64,000 bases of DNA, taken from JALHMQ01 sp037441125. GTDB lineage: Bacteria > Pseudomonadota > Gammaproteobacteria > Burkholderiales > Burkholderiaceae_F. A program made the translations under genes and the position numbers. Below, piece by piece: positions 48,635-56,976 of the stretch (its first letter is position 1; each line of letters opens with the position of its first letter). Location: the NCBI GenBank assembly GCA_037441125.1, contig JBBIST010000001.1, forward strand, positions 1 to 64,000, given 5' to 3'. The notes beneath the pieces were generated by a model. The model saw nothing but the letters and a program-made list of their open reading frames with translations. It had not been told where the DNA came from and searched no databases.

Positions 48635-50578
48635 ATGTGCGGCATCACCGGATTGATCGACCTGCGCGGCGAGCGCCCGGTGGACCGGGTGCGGCTGGCG
48701 CGGATGAACGAGTCGCAGCACCACCGCGGTCCGGATGAAGGCGATCTGTACCTCGAGCCGGGTGTGGGTCTGGGTCACCGGCGGCTTTCGATCATCGACC
48801 TCGCCGGCGGCCAGCAGCCGCTGTTCAATGAGGACGACACGGTCGGCGTCGTCTTTAACGGCGAGATCTACAACTTCCAGACGCTGATCCCGGAGCTGCA
48901 GGCGCACGGCCACGTGTTCCGCACGCGCAGCGACACCGAGGTCATCGTCCACGCCTGGGAGCAGTGGGGCGAGAAGTGCGTCGATCGCTTGCGCGGCATG
49001 TTCGCCTTCGTGCTCTGGGACCGCAACCGGCAGACGGTGTTCTTGGCGCGCGACCGGCTCGGCGTCAAGCCGCTGTACTACGCGCTCCTGCCCGACGGCT
49101 GGCTCGTGTTCGGCTCGGAGCTGAAGTCGGTTCTGGCGCACGGCGGCGCCGCGCGCACGATCGACCCGCAGGGGGTCGACGAGTATCTGGCGCTCGGCTA
49201 CGTGCCCGAGCCGCGAACGATCTACACCTCGGTGCACAAGCTCGCCCCCGGCCACCGGCTCACCGTTCGCCGCGGCCGGCCGGTGCCGGCGCCGGTGACG
49301 TACTGGGACGTCCATTTCACCGGCGCCGCACGCCTGAGCGAGGCCGACGCACAGGCCGAACTGGTCGAGCGGCTGCGCGAGGCCGTGCGGCTGCGCATGA
49401 TCTCGGAAGTGCCGCTCGGCGCCTTCCTGTCGGGCGGCGTCGACTCCAGCGCGGTGGTGGCGATGATGGCCGCCGAGTCGGAAGCGCCGGTCAACACCTG
49501 CTCGATCTCGTTTGCCGAGCGCGCCTTCGACGAGAGCCGCTTCGCGCAGCAGGTCGCCGACCGCTACCGGACGCGCCACTTCGTCGACCGGGTGGAAAGC
49601 GAAGACTTCGACCTGATCGACACCCTGGCGCGCACCTACGACGAGCCCTACGCCGACAGCTCGGCGATCCCCACCTATCGCGTCTGCCAGCTCGCGCGCC
49701 GGCACGTAACGGTGGCGCTGTCGGGCGACGGCGGCGACGAGAGCTTCGGCGGCTACCGGCGCTACCGGCTGCACCTGGGCGAGGAGCGCGCGCGCGCGCT
49801 GCTGCCGCTGGCGCTGCGCCGGCCGATCTTCGGTCTGCTCGGCCGCGCCTATCCGAAGGCCGACTGGGCGCCGCGCGTGTTGCGCGCCAAGTCCACCTTC
49901 CAGGCGCTGGCGCGCACGTCGGTCGAGGCCTACTTCCACAGCATGTCGATCATCCGCGACGACCTGCGCGCGCGCCTGTACTCGCCGGCGTTCAAGCGCC
50001 AGCTCGCCGGCTACCGGGCGGCCGAGGTGTTCCACCGCCACGCCGAACACGTGCACAGCGACGATCCGCTGGCGCTGATCCAGTACCTGGACCTGAAGAC
50101 CTATCTGGTCGGCGACATCAACACCAAGGTCGACCGCGCCAGCATGGCGCACTCGCTCGAGGTGCGCGAGCCGCTGATGGACCATCCGCTGGTCGAGTGG
50201 CTGGCGACGCTGCCGGCGAACCTCAAGATCCGCGGCGGCGAAGGCAAGTGGCTGCTGAAGAAGGCGATGGAGCCGCACCTGCCGCGACAGATCATGTACC
50301 GGCCGAAGATGGGCTTCGCGGTGCCGCTGGCGCGCTGGCTGCGCGGGCCGCTGCGATCGCGCGTGCGCTCGGCGCTGCTCGACGGCGCACTGGCGCCGAC
50401 CGGGATGTTCGAGCGGCGCACGATCGAGAACCTGCTTGAGGGCCACCAGTCGGGCCGGCACGACTTCAGCAGCCCGCTGTGGACGCTGCTGATGCTGGAG
50501 GCGTTCCTGCGCAACGTGCATGCGGAGGCGCCGGCCGGTGCGGCGACGAATCTGCGCCCGGCGCCGGTGGCGGGGTGA
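48635..50578 (+). CDS. XrtA-system amidotransferase, asparagine-synthase-like (TIGR03108 type)
   Basis: Glutamine-hydrolysing amidotransferase of 647 residues. Cys2 (MCGITGLIDL) is the N-terminal nucleophile after Met removal. HHRGPDEGD, GLGHRRLSIIDLAGGQQPLF and FNGEIYNF complete the glutaminase domain. The synthase domain has the PP-loop FLSGGVDSSAVVAMM near residue 267, VALSGDGGDESFGGY and the conserved YLVGDINTKVDRASMAHSLE. It probably amidates a uronic or amino-acid substituent of the glycan. AAGGAGAG precedes the ATG. In typical loci the next gene is the TIGR04063 glycosyltransferase; here a 5-kb cassette intervenes. Confidence 0.93.
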   Translation: MCGITGLIDLRGERPVDRVRLARMNESQHHRGPDEGDLYLEPGVGLGHRRLSIIDLAGGQQPLFNEDDTVGVVFNGEIYNFQTLIPELQAHGHVFRTRSDTEVIVHAWEQWGEKCVDRLRGMFAFVLWDRNRQTVFLARDRLGVKPLYYALLPDGWLVFGSELKSVLAHGGAARTIDPQGVDEYLALGYVPEPRTIYTSVHKLAPGHRLTVRRGRPVPAPVTYWDVHFTGAARLSEADAQAELVERLREAVRLRMISEVPLGAFLSGGVDSSAVVAMMAAESEAPVNTCSISFAERAFDESRFAQQVADRYRTRHFVDRVESEDFDLIDTLARTYDEPYADSSAIPTYRVCQLARRHVTVALSGDGGDESFGGYRRYRLHLGEERARALLPLALRRPIFGLLGRAYPKADWAPRVLRAKSTFQALARTSVEAYFHSMSIIRDDLRARLYSPAFKRQLAGYRAAEVFHRHAEHVHSDDPLALIQYLDLKTYLVGDINTKVDRASMAHSLEVREPLMDHPLVEWLATLPANLKIRGGEGKWLLKKAMEPHLPRQIMYRPKMGFAVPLARWLRGPLRSRVRSALLDGALAPTGMFERRTIENLLEGHQSGRHDFSSPLWTLLMLEAFLRNVHAEAPAGAATNLRPAPVAG

Positions 50579-50583
50579 GGGCG

Positions 50584-50636
50584 ATGCGCATCTTGCACGT
50601 CCTCGATCACTTGCTGCCGCTGCACAGCGGCTACTC
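50584..50636 (+). pseudogene. duplicated 5' end of the downstream glycosyltransferase gene
   Basis: The 53 bases from ATG match the start of the intact glycosyltransferase at 55653-55705 at 49 positions: MRILHVLDHLLPLHSGYS against MRILHVLDHSLPLHSGYS. After seven bases the sequence changes to the tail of a TylF-like gene, and the frame closes at 50703 after unrelated residues. It marks where the original amidotransferase-glycosyltransferase junction was split. Confidence 0.88.
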
Positions 50637-50643
50637 ACCTGTA

Positions 50644-50786
50644 CATCGTGCGCATCAACGGGTTCGCTGCGCCGGCGGCCTGAGTTCTCTTCCGCGTGAT
50701 TGATCAGTGATGTTCGAGTTCGACAAGTTCGACGCGAAGCGCTTCTCAGAAAGTGCCACCGCCCCGGCGCGCCCGGTTCGGGTGCC
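50644..50786 (+). repeat. left 143-bp direct repeat of the inserted cassette
   Basis: It aligns gap-free with 55484-55626, about 121 of 143 positions identical by hand count. It spans the last 14 codons of the tylF-like gene (remnant here, IVRINGFAAPAA-like in a decayed frame), the 26-base spacer, and the first ~25 codons of the FkbH-like gene (functional here). So the same tylF-to-fkbH junction is present on both sides of the cassette. Confidence 0.88.
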
Positions 50787-52566
50787 AGTCAAGGCCGAAA
50801 GGTCGGCCTTGCTGCTGTGGGGCGAGCATTGCATCGAGTGCGCGGCACCAGACTGCTACAAGACCTGCGACCTTTATCTGCCGCGGCAGGACTCTCGCTG
50901 CCGGCGCTTCGAGTTTGGTGCGGCTCCGAACCCTGCCATATCTGGCGGTCGTGGACCGGGTGCCGAGATCGTGTTTCGCAAGTGGGGCAAGCTTGAGGCC
51001 AGGGGCAATGCATATCTGTTCGCCGACTCAAGAACCGCCGGGCTGGAGAGGTGGGCGCTCCGCTTCTGCCGTGCTGCGGATGCCTTTGGCAGACTTGCTG
51101 GCCGTCTGTCGGGCGACGCACGCTGGAACTACGCAGGGTTCGCGCTGCTCGAGCGGTTGAACACGGCGCTGCATCGGCGGCGGCTGACCGAGCGTCCGGA
51201 CGGCTTCCTGTTTGAGGCCTACAACCCATCCGCCGTCGCTGTGCACCTGATTCTTAGCATGACGGTCGATCGATCTCGGCTGCCGCGCAATCTGAACCCG
51301 GATGAGGTACCGAGACCCTTCGCACGCAGGATCGAGATGCAAGCGGGCGAGTTTAGGGTGCTGATCCCATTGTCCGATTTCAGGGACGTGATCGAATGCG
51401 GGCTGGCGTTCAACGTCAGCATCGCGCCGGAAACAGCGGAAGGAACAAGGGTCGTCTTTCGGGCACTGGACTTCGTCAAGCTCTCGCCGGGCGATCGGAC
51501 AGTCATGCTCGATTCGCTCAGGCCGGCCTCGGCCGCAAGTCCAGCGGAGAGCGCAAAGAGGGCGAAGGAGGCCAAGTGCGTTGTCTTTGACCTCGACAAC
51601 ACTCTCTGGGACGGGGTTCTGCTGGAGTCCGAGGGCGTCGTTCTCAAACCGTTTGTCCCCGGTCTGATCAGGACTCTGGATCAGCGCGGCATACTTCTAT
51701 CAGTCGCAAGCAAGAATTCGAGTGAGCATGCATCGGCCAAGCTCAGAGCGCTGGGTGTTGATGAGTTCTTTCTGTACGCCAAGATCAACTGGGCTCCGAA
51801 GTCAGAGAACATTAAGCAGATAGCGAAGGACCTGGACATCGGCCTCGATACCTTCGTGTTCGTCGACGACAACCCGTTCGAGTTGAGCGAGGTGGCGCAT
51901 GCGCTGCCTGACGTCGAGTGCCTGAGTGTTGACAAGCTGCCGGAACTGCTGCGTCACCCGCGCCTGCAGGGGAGTACCTCTTCGGAGGCGCGCGTCCGAC
52001 GCAAAATGTACCAGGAGGCCATCGTCCGCGCTGAAGTGGAGAACTCCTTCAGCGGAGACTACACGGAGTTCCTCCGGTCATGCCGCATTCGGCTGACGAT
52101 TCGGCCCGATCAGCCTGCCGACCGGGAAAGAGTCTCCGAACTAGTCCAACGGACCAACCAGTTGAATTTCTCGGGCAGGAAGTACTCCCGTGAAGAGGTA
52201 GCGGCCATGCTTGCCGATGAGGCCATCGACCGCTTCGTACTAGCCTGTGAAGACAAGTTTGGAAGCTACGGGACGATCGGCTTCTGCGTCGTGCGACGGG
52301 CGGCCGAGGAGATCAGGGTCGAGGACTTCATGCTCTCCTGCAGGGTACAGGGGAAGCTGATCGAATCGGCCTTGTTTCACTTCCTGTGCAACCGTGGTCC
52401 GGATCCTGTGAGCCGCATCGTCGTGAACTTCATAAAGACGGATCGAAACGGGCCGGCTCAGAGCGTGCTTCGCAAGCTGGGCTTTGATCTGGATCGCGCG
52501 GAGGTGTCGATGGCTGTCACCCGCGATACGTTTGCCGTCGATTTCCTCGAAGTTATCAAGAGCTGA
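50710..52566 (+). CDS. HAD-IIIC/FkbH-like protein with Cys-rich N-terminus and C-terminal GNAT domain
   Basis: A 618-residue multidomain protein. Residues 41-64 contain C-x2-C-x4-C-x3-C-x10-C (CIECAAPDCYKTC then DSRC), a possible metal or Fe-S site. Residues ~100-270 are a beta-rich region of unknown fold. The HAD-IIIC phosphatase domain starts near 292 (CVVFDLDNTLWDGVL, with nucleophile Asp), continues with SVASKNSSEHA and ends around FVDDNPFELSEVAHALPDV. The C-terminus is GNAT-like (ELVQRTNQLNFSGRKYSREE; GSYGTIGFCVV). FkbH proteins dephosphorylate an acyl phosphate and load the acyl group on a carrier. Here it may prepare an acyl group for the GNAT/FemAB neighbour. ATG 50710 is preferred over the adjacent GTG 50707. 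Confidence 0.82.
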   Translation: MFEFDKFDAKRFSESATAPARPVRVPVKAERSALLLWGEHCIECAAPDCYKTCDLYLPRQDSRCRRFEFGAAPNPAISGGRGPGAEIVFRKWGKLEARGNAYLFADSRTAGLERWALRFCRAADAFGRLAGRLSGDARWNYAGFALLERLNTALHRRRLTERPDGFLFEAYNPSAVAVHLILSMTVDRSRLPRNLNPDEVPRPFARRIEMQAGEFRVLIPLSDFRDVIECGLAFNVSIAPETAEGTRVVFRALDFVKLSPGDRTVMLDSLRPASAASPAESAKRAKEAKCVVFDLDNTLWDGVLLESEGVVLKPFVPGLIRTLDQRGILLSVASKNSSEHASAKLRALGVDEFFLYAKINWAPKSENIKQIAKDLDIGLDTFVFVDDNPFELSEVAHALPDVECLSVDKLPELLRHPRLQGSTSSEARVRRKMYQEAIVRAEVENSFSGDYTEFLRSCRIRLTIRPDQPADRERVSELVQRTNQLNFSGRKYSREEVAAMLADEAIDRFVLACEDKFGSYGTIGFCVVRRAAEEIRVEDFMLSCRVQGKLIESALFHFLCNRGPDPVSRIVVNFIKTDRNGPAQSVLRKLGFDLDRAEVSMAVTRDTFAVDFLEVIKS

Positions 52567-52689
52567 AATGGGAGTTCGACTGGATTCCGACCGGCCCGGG
52601 GTCTTCGGGAGATCAGGTTCAAGCGGATCAAGTAGAGTTACTTCGCCACTCAGTCATTCGATGGCTAGCGACGGTGCAAGGAGCTTCGC

Positions 52690-53646
52690 GTGCTGAACGT
52701 CTTCTATTCGGTCGATGTGGAAGTCTGGTGCGACGGATGGGAGGATCTTGATCGCAAGTTTCCCGACGCCTTCCGGCGCTATATCTACGGTGCGACACCC
52801 CGCGGCGAATTCGGACTGCGGTACCAACTGAAGCGCCTGCGTGAGCATGGGCTGATCGGCGTGTTCTTCGTCGAACCGCTGTTCGCTGCTCGGTTTGGCC
52901 TCACACCGCTCGCAGAAATCGTCGGGCTGGTGAAGGAGCATGGTCACGAAGTCCAAATGCACCTGCATTCTGAGTGGGCGGACGAGGTTTCCCCACCTTT
53001 GGTGGCGAGCATCGTACGCAAGCGGCAGTTCCTGCGGGACTGCACGGCCGAAGAGCAAGCCAGCCTAATCCGGGCTGGTCGCGACCTGCTCGAAGGCGCG
53101 GGCGCCGCGACTCCGTGCGCATTCCGTGCCGGCAGCTTCGGCTTCAACGCCGCGACGCTGGCGATACTGGCAAGTGATGGCTTTCGCTTCGACAGCAGCT
53201 ACAACGCGACCATGTATGGACCTGAAAGCGGCGTGGCTAACGGGGCGGTGCTTGTTGAGCCGCAGCGTGTCGGTGCCATCGTTGAGTACCCGTTGACGGT
53301 GTTCTGGGATGGGCGCGGACTTCGACATGTACAGCTCGGTGCTTGTTCACGTCGTGAACTCGAGGGACTCCTGTGGCAGGCCGCTGAGCTAGGGCGATCG
53401 GCGTTCATGATGCTGTCACACAATTTCGAGCTCCTGAATCCCACCAAGAAGCAAGCGGACGAGATCGTCGTCGCGCGCTTCGACTGGTTGTGTCGATTTC
53501 TGGACCGTCATCGGGATAGCTTCCGTACCGCCGGCTTCAATGGTCTTGCGCCGAGGACCGTCGAGCGGCAGCCCGAACCCCTCTCCTCACCCCTGTGGAA
53601 GACAGTGCTGCGAATGGGCGAGCAGGCGATGCGTAGGGGACGCTAA
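52690..53646 (+). CDS. polysaccharide deacetylase-like protein
   Basis: A 318-residue protein with a divergent NodB-type fold. NVFYSVDVEVWCDGWEDLD supplies the catalytic/metal Asp pair, IGVFFVEPLFAARFGLTPLA follows, HGHEVQMHLHSEWADE the His ligands, and PCAFRAGSFGFNAATLAILA the later substrate-side motif. SHNFELLNP near the C-terminus may give the second catalytic histidine. It starts at GTG 52690 with AAGGAG six bases upstream. A 123-bp gap before it holds no recognisable gene. It probably deacetylates a sugar made or modified by the cassette; the substrate is unknown. Confidence 0.78.
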   Translation: MLNVFYSVDVEVWCDGWEDLDRKFPDAFRRYIYGATPRGEFGLRYQLKRLREHGLIGVFFVEPLFAARFGLTPLAEIVGLVKEHGHEVQMHLHSEWADEVSPPLVASIVRKRQFLRDCTAEEQASLIRAGRDLLEGAGAATPCAFRAGSFGFNAATLAILASDGFRFDSSYNATMYGPESGVANGAVLVEPQRVGAIVEYPLTVFWDGRGLRHVQLGACSRRELEGLLWQAAELGRSAFMMLSHNFELLNPTKKQADEIVVARFDWLCRFLDRHRDSFRTAGFNGLAPRTVERQPEPLSSPLWKTVLRMGEQAMRRGR

Positions 53647-54611
53647 TGACATCCGGATGGCAAAGGCGGCGCGTGCCGTTGAGGTTCGCACTAGGCGACA
53701 AAGTACTCTTCGCCGTAAGCCTCGACTTGTGTGTGCGCGAGGCGAGTCTGTCCGACGGTCAGCCGACCTCGGATCCGAAGCCACCGGCTGATCCACTGCC
53801 GATCGACGCGGATGGATGGTTGATTCGTTCACTGCCGATCTCCGCTGACCAGCCTGTGGTGCGGATCGATTGTGGGATGCTCCGCTACGTGGCCGCGCAG
53901 TACCAGCGGTACTACATCGACCTTGGACAATCTTTCGACGACTACGCGCGCAAGTTCTCTGCCAAGACCCGATCGACGATCGCCCGGAAGGTGCGGCGCT
54001 TCGCTGAACACTGTGGTGGTCGGACAGTCTGGCGCGTCTACCGCACAGCCAACGAGATGATCGAGTTTCACGCGCATGCGAGGAAGGTGTCAGCGCGCTC
54101 CTACCAGGAGCGGTTGCTTGACGCAGGGCTACCGGACGACGAGAGCTTCCGCGCGCAGTTGCGCGCGCTGGCCGACGCCGATCAGGTGCGTGGGTACGTG
54201 CTGTTCGACGGAGAACGGCCGGTGTCGTACTTGTACTGTCCTGCGTCGGGTGGTGCGCTGTTCTACTCTTTCCTCGGTTATGACCCGGACTATCGGGATA
54301 GATCGGTGGGTACGGTGCTGCAGTGGCTCGCGCTTGAAAGCATCTTCGGCGAGCGATGCTTCCGGGTATTCGACTTCACCGAAGGCCAGTCGGATCATAA
54401 GCGTCTGTTCGCGACCGACAGCGTGCGGTGCGCGAACATGTTTTTTCTCCGTGACACGCCAGTGAACCGCCTGCTCGTGCGCTCGCACACTGCGACCAAC
54501 CGGCTGTCTGGTTGGCTGGGCGATCGACTTCAAAGGCTTGGCGTCAAGAAGTGGATCAAGCAAAGGCTACGCTTCGGTCTAAGTGCGGCGGACAAGCGGG
54601 TGTCGGGGTGA
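53646..54611 (+). CDS. GNAT/FemAB-like acyltransferase (CelD/BcsL type)
   Basis: A 321-residue protein. The GNAT_6-type core includes YARKFSAKTRSTIARKVRRF, EFHAHARKVSARSYQERLLD, VRGYVLFDGERPVSYLYCPA, YSFLGYDPDYRDRSVGTVLQ and FRVFDFTEGQSDHKRLFATD. This fold resembles FemAB-like acyltransferases and may accept the acyl group prepared by the FkbH-like protein. The start overlaps the deacetylase stop (TAATG), so the two are coupled. A basic C-terminal tail could associate with the membrane. The assignment to this broad family is good; the reaction is inferred. Confidence 0.78.
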   Translation: MTSGWQRRRVPLRFALGDKVLFAVSLDLCVREASLSDGQPTSDPKPPADPLPIDADGWLIRSLPISADQPVVRIDCGMLRYVAAQYQRYYIDLGQSFDDYARKFSAKTRSTIARKVRRFAEHCGGRTVWRVYRTANEMIEFHAHARKVSARSYQERLLDAGLPDDESFRAQLRALADADQVRGYVLFDGERPVSYLYCPASGGALFYSFLGYDPDYRDRSVGTVLQWLALESIFGERCFRVFDFTEGQSDHKRLFATDSVRCANMFFLRDTPVNRLLVRSHTATNRLSGWLGDRLQRLGVKKWIKQRLRFGLSAADKRVSG

Positions 54612-54785
54612 AGGCTGCGACTGCCGCCGCGACACCTCAGGGTGATGGTGGGGCTTGCACGAGGAGGTTCGGCGATCGCCGGCGCAAGCAGCATGCCAGC
54701 GAACGGCGTGATCTTGAGGGAGGGTCGCTTGGCGACAAGGGGCGCAAGCATGTCGGCGAGCAAGGCGGGTGGCACGGAGGCTCCG

Positions 54786-55523
54786 ATGAGTCGGTGGCGA
54801 ATGAGAGCGCGCGCATGGCTGCAGAGGGTCCTGCAGTCGGACGGGTTGCTGCGGATCCTCGAGGTCGCCGATCGCCGAACCGAAAACCGCATGACCGAGT
54901 TCGGCATGATCGCGCAAGCGATGGAATTCGTGAAGATCAACGGTGTGTCGGGCGACTACTTTGAGTTCGGGCTATGGCAGGGGAAAACTTTTAAGTACGC
55001 GCACAAGCTGAAACGTCGCTACGGCCTCAGTCGGCTCAAGCTGCGAGGGTTCGACTCGTTTGCGGGGCTACCAGAGCATGAACAGAACGCCGACAACATC
55101 TGGCACCAGGGACAGTTCGCCTTCGCACGTGCGGACCTTGAGCGCGAACTTCGGCTAAGCGGATTCCGGGACGATGAGTACGAGTTGGTGGAGGGTTACT
55201 ATGAGCAGTCACTCAACCGCGCCTTGATCGAACGTCTTGCATCTGAGAAGGTCGCGGTTGCGATTGCGTACATCGACTGCGATCTATACGAATCTACGCG
55301 CGAAGTGTTGCGCTTTCTCGCCGACTTTTTGCAGAGCGGCAGTATCGTATGCTTCGATGATTACTACAACTACAGGGGTGCTTTAGATCAAGGCGAGGCC
55401 CGCGCGTTGACCGAGTTCCAGGTATCAAGGCCGCAGTTCAGATTCTTGCCGTACTTCACCTATGCTCCTCTCGGCCAGTCGTTCATCGTGCGCATCAACG
55501 GGTGCGCCGCGCCGGCGGCGTGA
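54786..55523 (+). CDS. TylF/MycF-type sugar O-methyltransferase
   Basis: A 245-residue class I methyltransferase of the TylF/MycF family. GMIAQAMEFVKINGVSGDYF, EFGLWQGKTFKYAHKLKRRY as the SAM site, RGFDSFAGLPE, VAIAYIDCDLYESTREVLRF with the metal-binding Asp residues, and SGSIVCFDDYYNYRGALDQG are characteristic. Family members methylate sugar hydroxyls with Mg2+. The ATG at 54786 is supported by GGAGG five bases upstream; the frame opens at 54642 but those 48 residues are low-complexity. It is the last gene of the cassette; its final 14 codons lie in the right-hand direct repeat. Confidence 0.85.
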   Translation: MSRWRMRARAWLQRVLQSDGLLRILEVADRRTENRMTEFGMIAQAMEFVKINGVSGDYFEFGLWQGKTFKYAHKLKRRYGLSRLKLRGFDSFAGLPEHEQNADNIWHQGQFAFARADLERELRLSGFRDDEYELVEGYYEQSLNRALIERLASEKVAVAIAYIDCDLYESTREVLRFLADFLQSGSIVCFDDYYNYRGALDQGEARALTEFQVSRPQFRFLPYFTYAPLGQSFIVRINGCAAPAA

Positions 55524-55626
55524 GTTTTCTTCCTTGCGATTGATCATTGATGTTGGAGTTCGACAAGTTTGACGCGATGCGCTTCTCAGGGAGTGTTTCT
55601 GCCCCGGCGCACTTGGTACGGGTGCT
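55484..55626 (+). repeat. right 143-bp direct repeat of the inserted cassette
   Basis: It pairs with 50644-50786. Here the tylF 3' end is functional and the fkbH part is the remnant: an ATG at 55550 encodes MLEFDKFDAMRFSGSVSAPA and a few more residues, stopping at TGA 55637, against MFEFDKFDAKRFSESATAPA in the intact gene. The two repeats together show tylF joined to fkbH on both sides, as expected after integration of a circle or collapse of a tandem array. Confidence 0.88.
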
Positions 55627-55652
55627 TCGGTGCCGATGACCGGATGCGTTCG

Positions 55653-56900
55653 ATGCGGATCCTGCACGTCCTCGACCACTCGCTGCCGCTGCACAGCGGC
55701 TACTCCTTCCGAACGGCGGCGATCCTGCGCGAGCAGCGGGCGCTCGGCTGGCAGACGATCCAGTTGACGACGCCGCGCCACGGTCGCAGCGCCGCCGACG
55801 AGGAAGAGGCTGACGGCCTGCGCTTCCTGCGCACGCCGTTCGCGCCGGGGTGGCGATCGCGCCTGCCCGTGGCGGGCTTGTATTTGGACGAGATGCATAC
55901 GACCCGGCGGCGTCTAGAGCACGTGATCGCACGCGAGCGACCCGATCTGCTGCACGCGCACTCGCCGGTGCTCAACGCGCTGCCGACGCTCGCCGCCGGT
56001 CGCCGGCACGGCATCCCGGTTGTCTATGAGGTGCGAGCCTGTTGGGAGGACGCGGCGGTCGATCACGGCAGCACGCGTGAGGGCAGCCTGCGCTACCGCG
56101 TCACGCGCGCGCTCGAGACCCACGCGCTGCGCCGGGCCGACGCGGTGACCGTGATCTGCGACGGACTGCGGCGCGAGTTTGAGTCGCGCGGCGTTGCCGG
56201 CAGCAAGATCACGGTGATCCCGAACGCGGTCGAGGTGCACAACTTTCGATTCGGCGCGCAGCCCGACGAGCAACTGCGCCGCTCGCTCGGGCTGGAGGGC
56301 GCGACCGTGCTCGGCTTCGTCGGCTCCTTTTACGCCTACGAGGGGCTCGATCTGCTGCTCGAGGCGATGCCGCGCGTGCTGCCGGCGCGCCCGCAGTTGC
56401 GCTTGCTGCTGGTGGGCGGCGGCCCGCAGGAGGAAGTCCTCAAGGCGCGCGCGCGGCGCCTGGGCGTCGCCGGCCAGGTCATCTTTACCGGCCGCGTGCC
56501 GCACGCCGAGGTGCATCGCTATTACGAACTGCTGGACCTGCTCGTCTATCCACGCCACCCGATGCGGCTGACGGACCTCGTCACTCCGCTCAAGCCGCTG
56601 GAGGCCATGGCGCAGGGGCGGATCCTGGTGGCTTCGGACGTTGGCGGCCACCGTGAACTGATCCGCGATGGCGAAACCGGCTACCTGTTCCCTGCCGGCA
56701 GCGCCGAAGCGCTGGCGCGAGCGATCGAGCGCGCGCTGTCGCTGCGCCACGAGTGGGACGCAATGCGGCTGCGAGGCCGGCGCTGGGTCGAAGGCGAGCG
56801 CACTTGGGTGCACTCGGTGGCGCGCTACCGCGACGTATACGGCCGGCTGCTCGCTCCGACTGGCGGCGCCGGCGCGTTGTCGGCGACGTTGCGAAGGTGA
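55653..56900 (+). CDS. XrtA-system glycosyltransferase (TIGR04063 type)
   Basis: GT4 glycosyltransferase of 415 residues. The start MRILHVLDHSLPLHSGYSFR is the TIGR04063 hallmark. LHAHSPVLNALPTLAAGRRH, VYEVRACWEDAAVDHGSTRE, ITVIPNAVEVHNFRFG, GFVGSFYAYEGLDLLLEAMP, LLVGGGPQEEVLKARARRLG and LVYPRHPMRLTDLVTPLKPL then the donor glutamate follow. ATG 55653 is chosen over 55644 and 55569 because the family begins at this Met, and because the duplicated copy at 50584 also begins there. It is the original downstream neighbour of the amidotransferase. Confidence 0.92.
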   Translation: MRILHVLDHSLPLHSGYSFRTAAILREQRALGWQTIQLTTPRHGRSAADEEEADGLRFLRTPFAPGWRSRLPVAGLYLDEMHTTRRRLEHVIARERPDLLHAHSPVLNALPTLAAGRRHGIPVVYEVRACWEDAAVDHGSTREGSLRYRVTRALETHALRRADAVTVICDGLRREFESRGVAGSKITVIPNAVEVHNFRFGAQPDEQLRRSLGLEGATVLGFVGSFYAYEGLDLLLEAMPRVLPARPQLRLLLVGGGPQEEVLKARARRLGVAGQVIFTGRVPHAEVHRYYELLDLLVYPRHPMRLTDLVTPLKPLEAMAQGRILVASDVGGHRELIRDGETGYLFPAGSAEALARAIERALSLRHEWDAMRLRGRRWVEGERTWVHSVARYRDVYGRLLAPTGGAGALSATLRR

Positions 56901-56976
56901 AGGCCGTGCGCACCCCGTTTCGCGTCCGCCGCCCCTCGGCGCACGGGCAGTGCGCTGCCGGTGTGTCGCAGCCGGC

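Noticed and set aside
48530..50638. 702-codon open frame on the - strand opposite the amidotransferase
   Set aside because: Low-complexity Arg/Ala/Val translation with no motif; the + strand asparagine-synthase-like gene explains the region completely.
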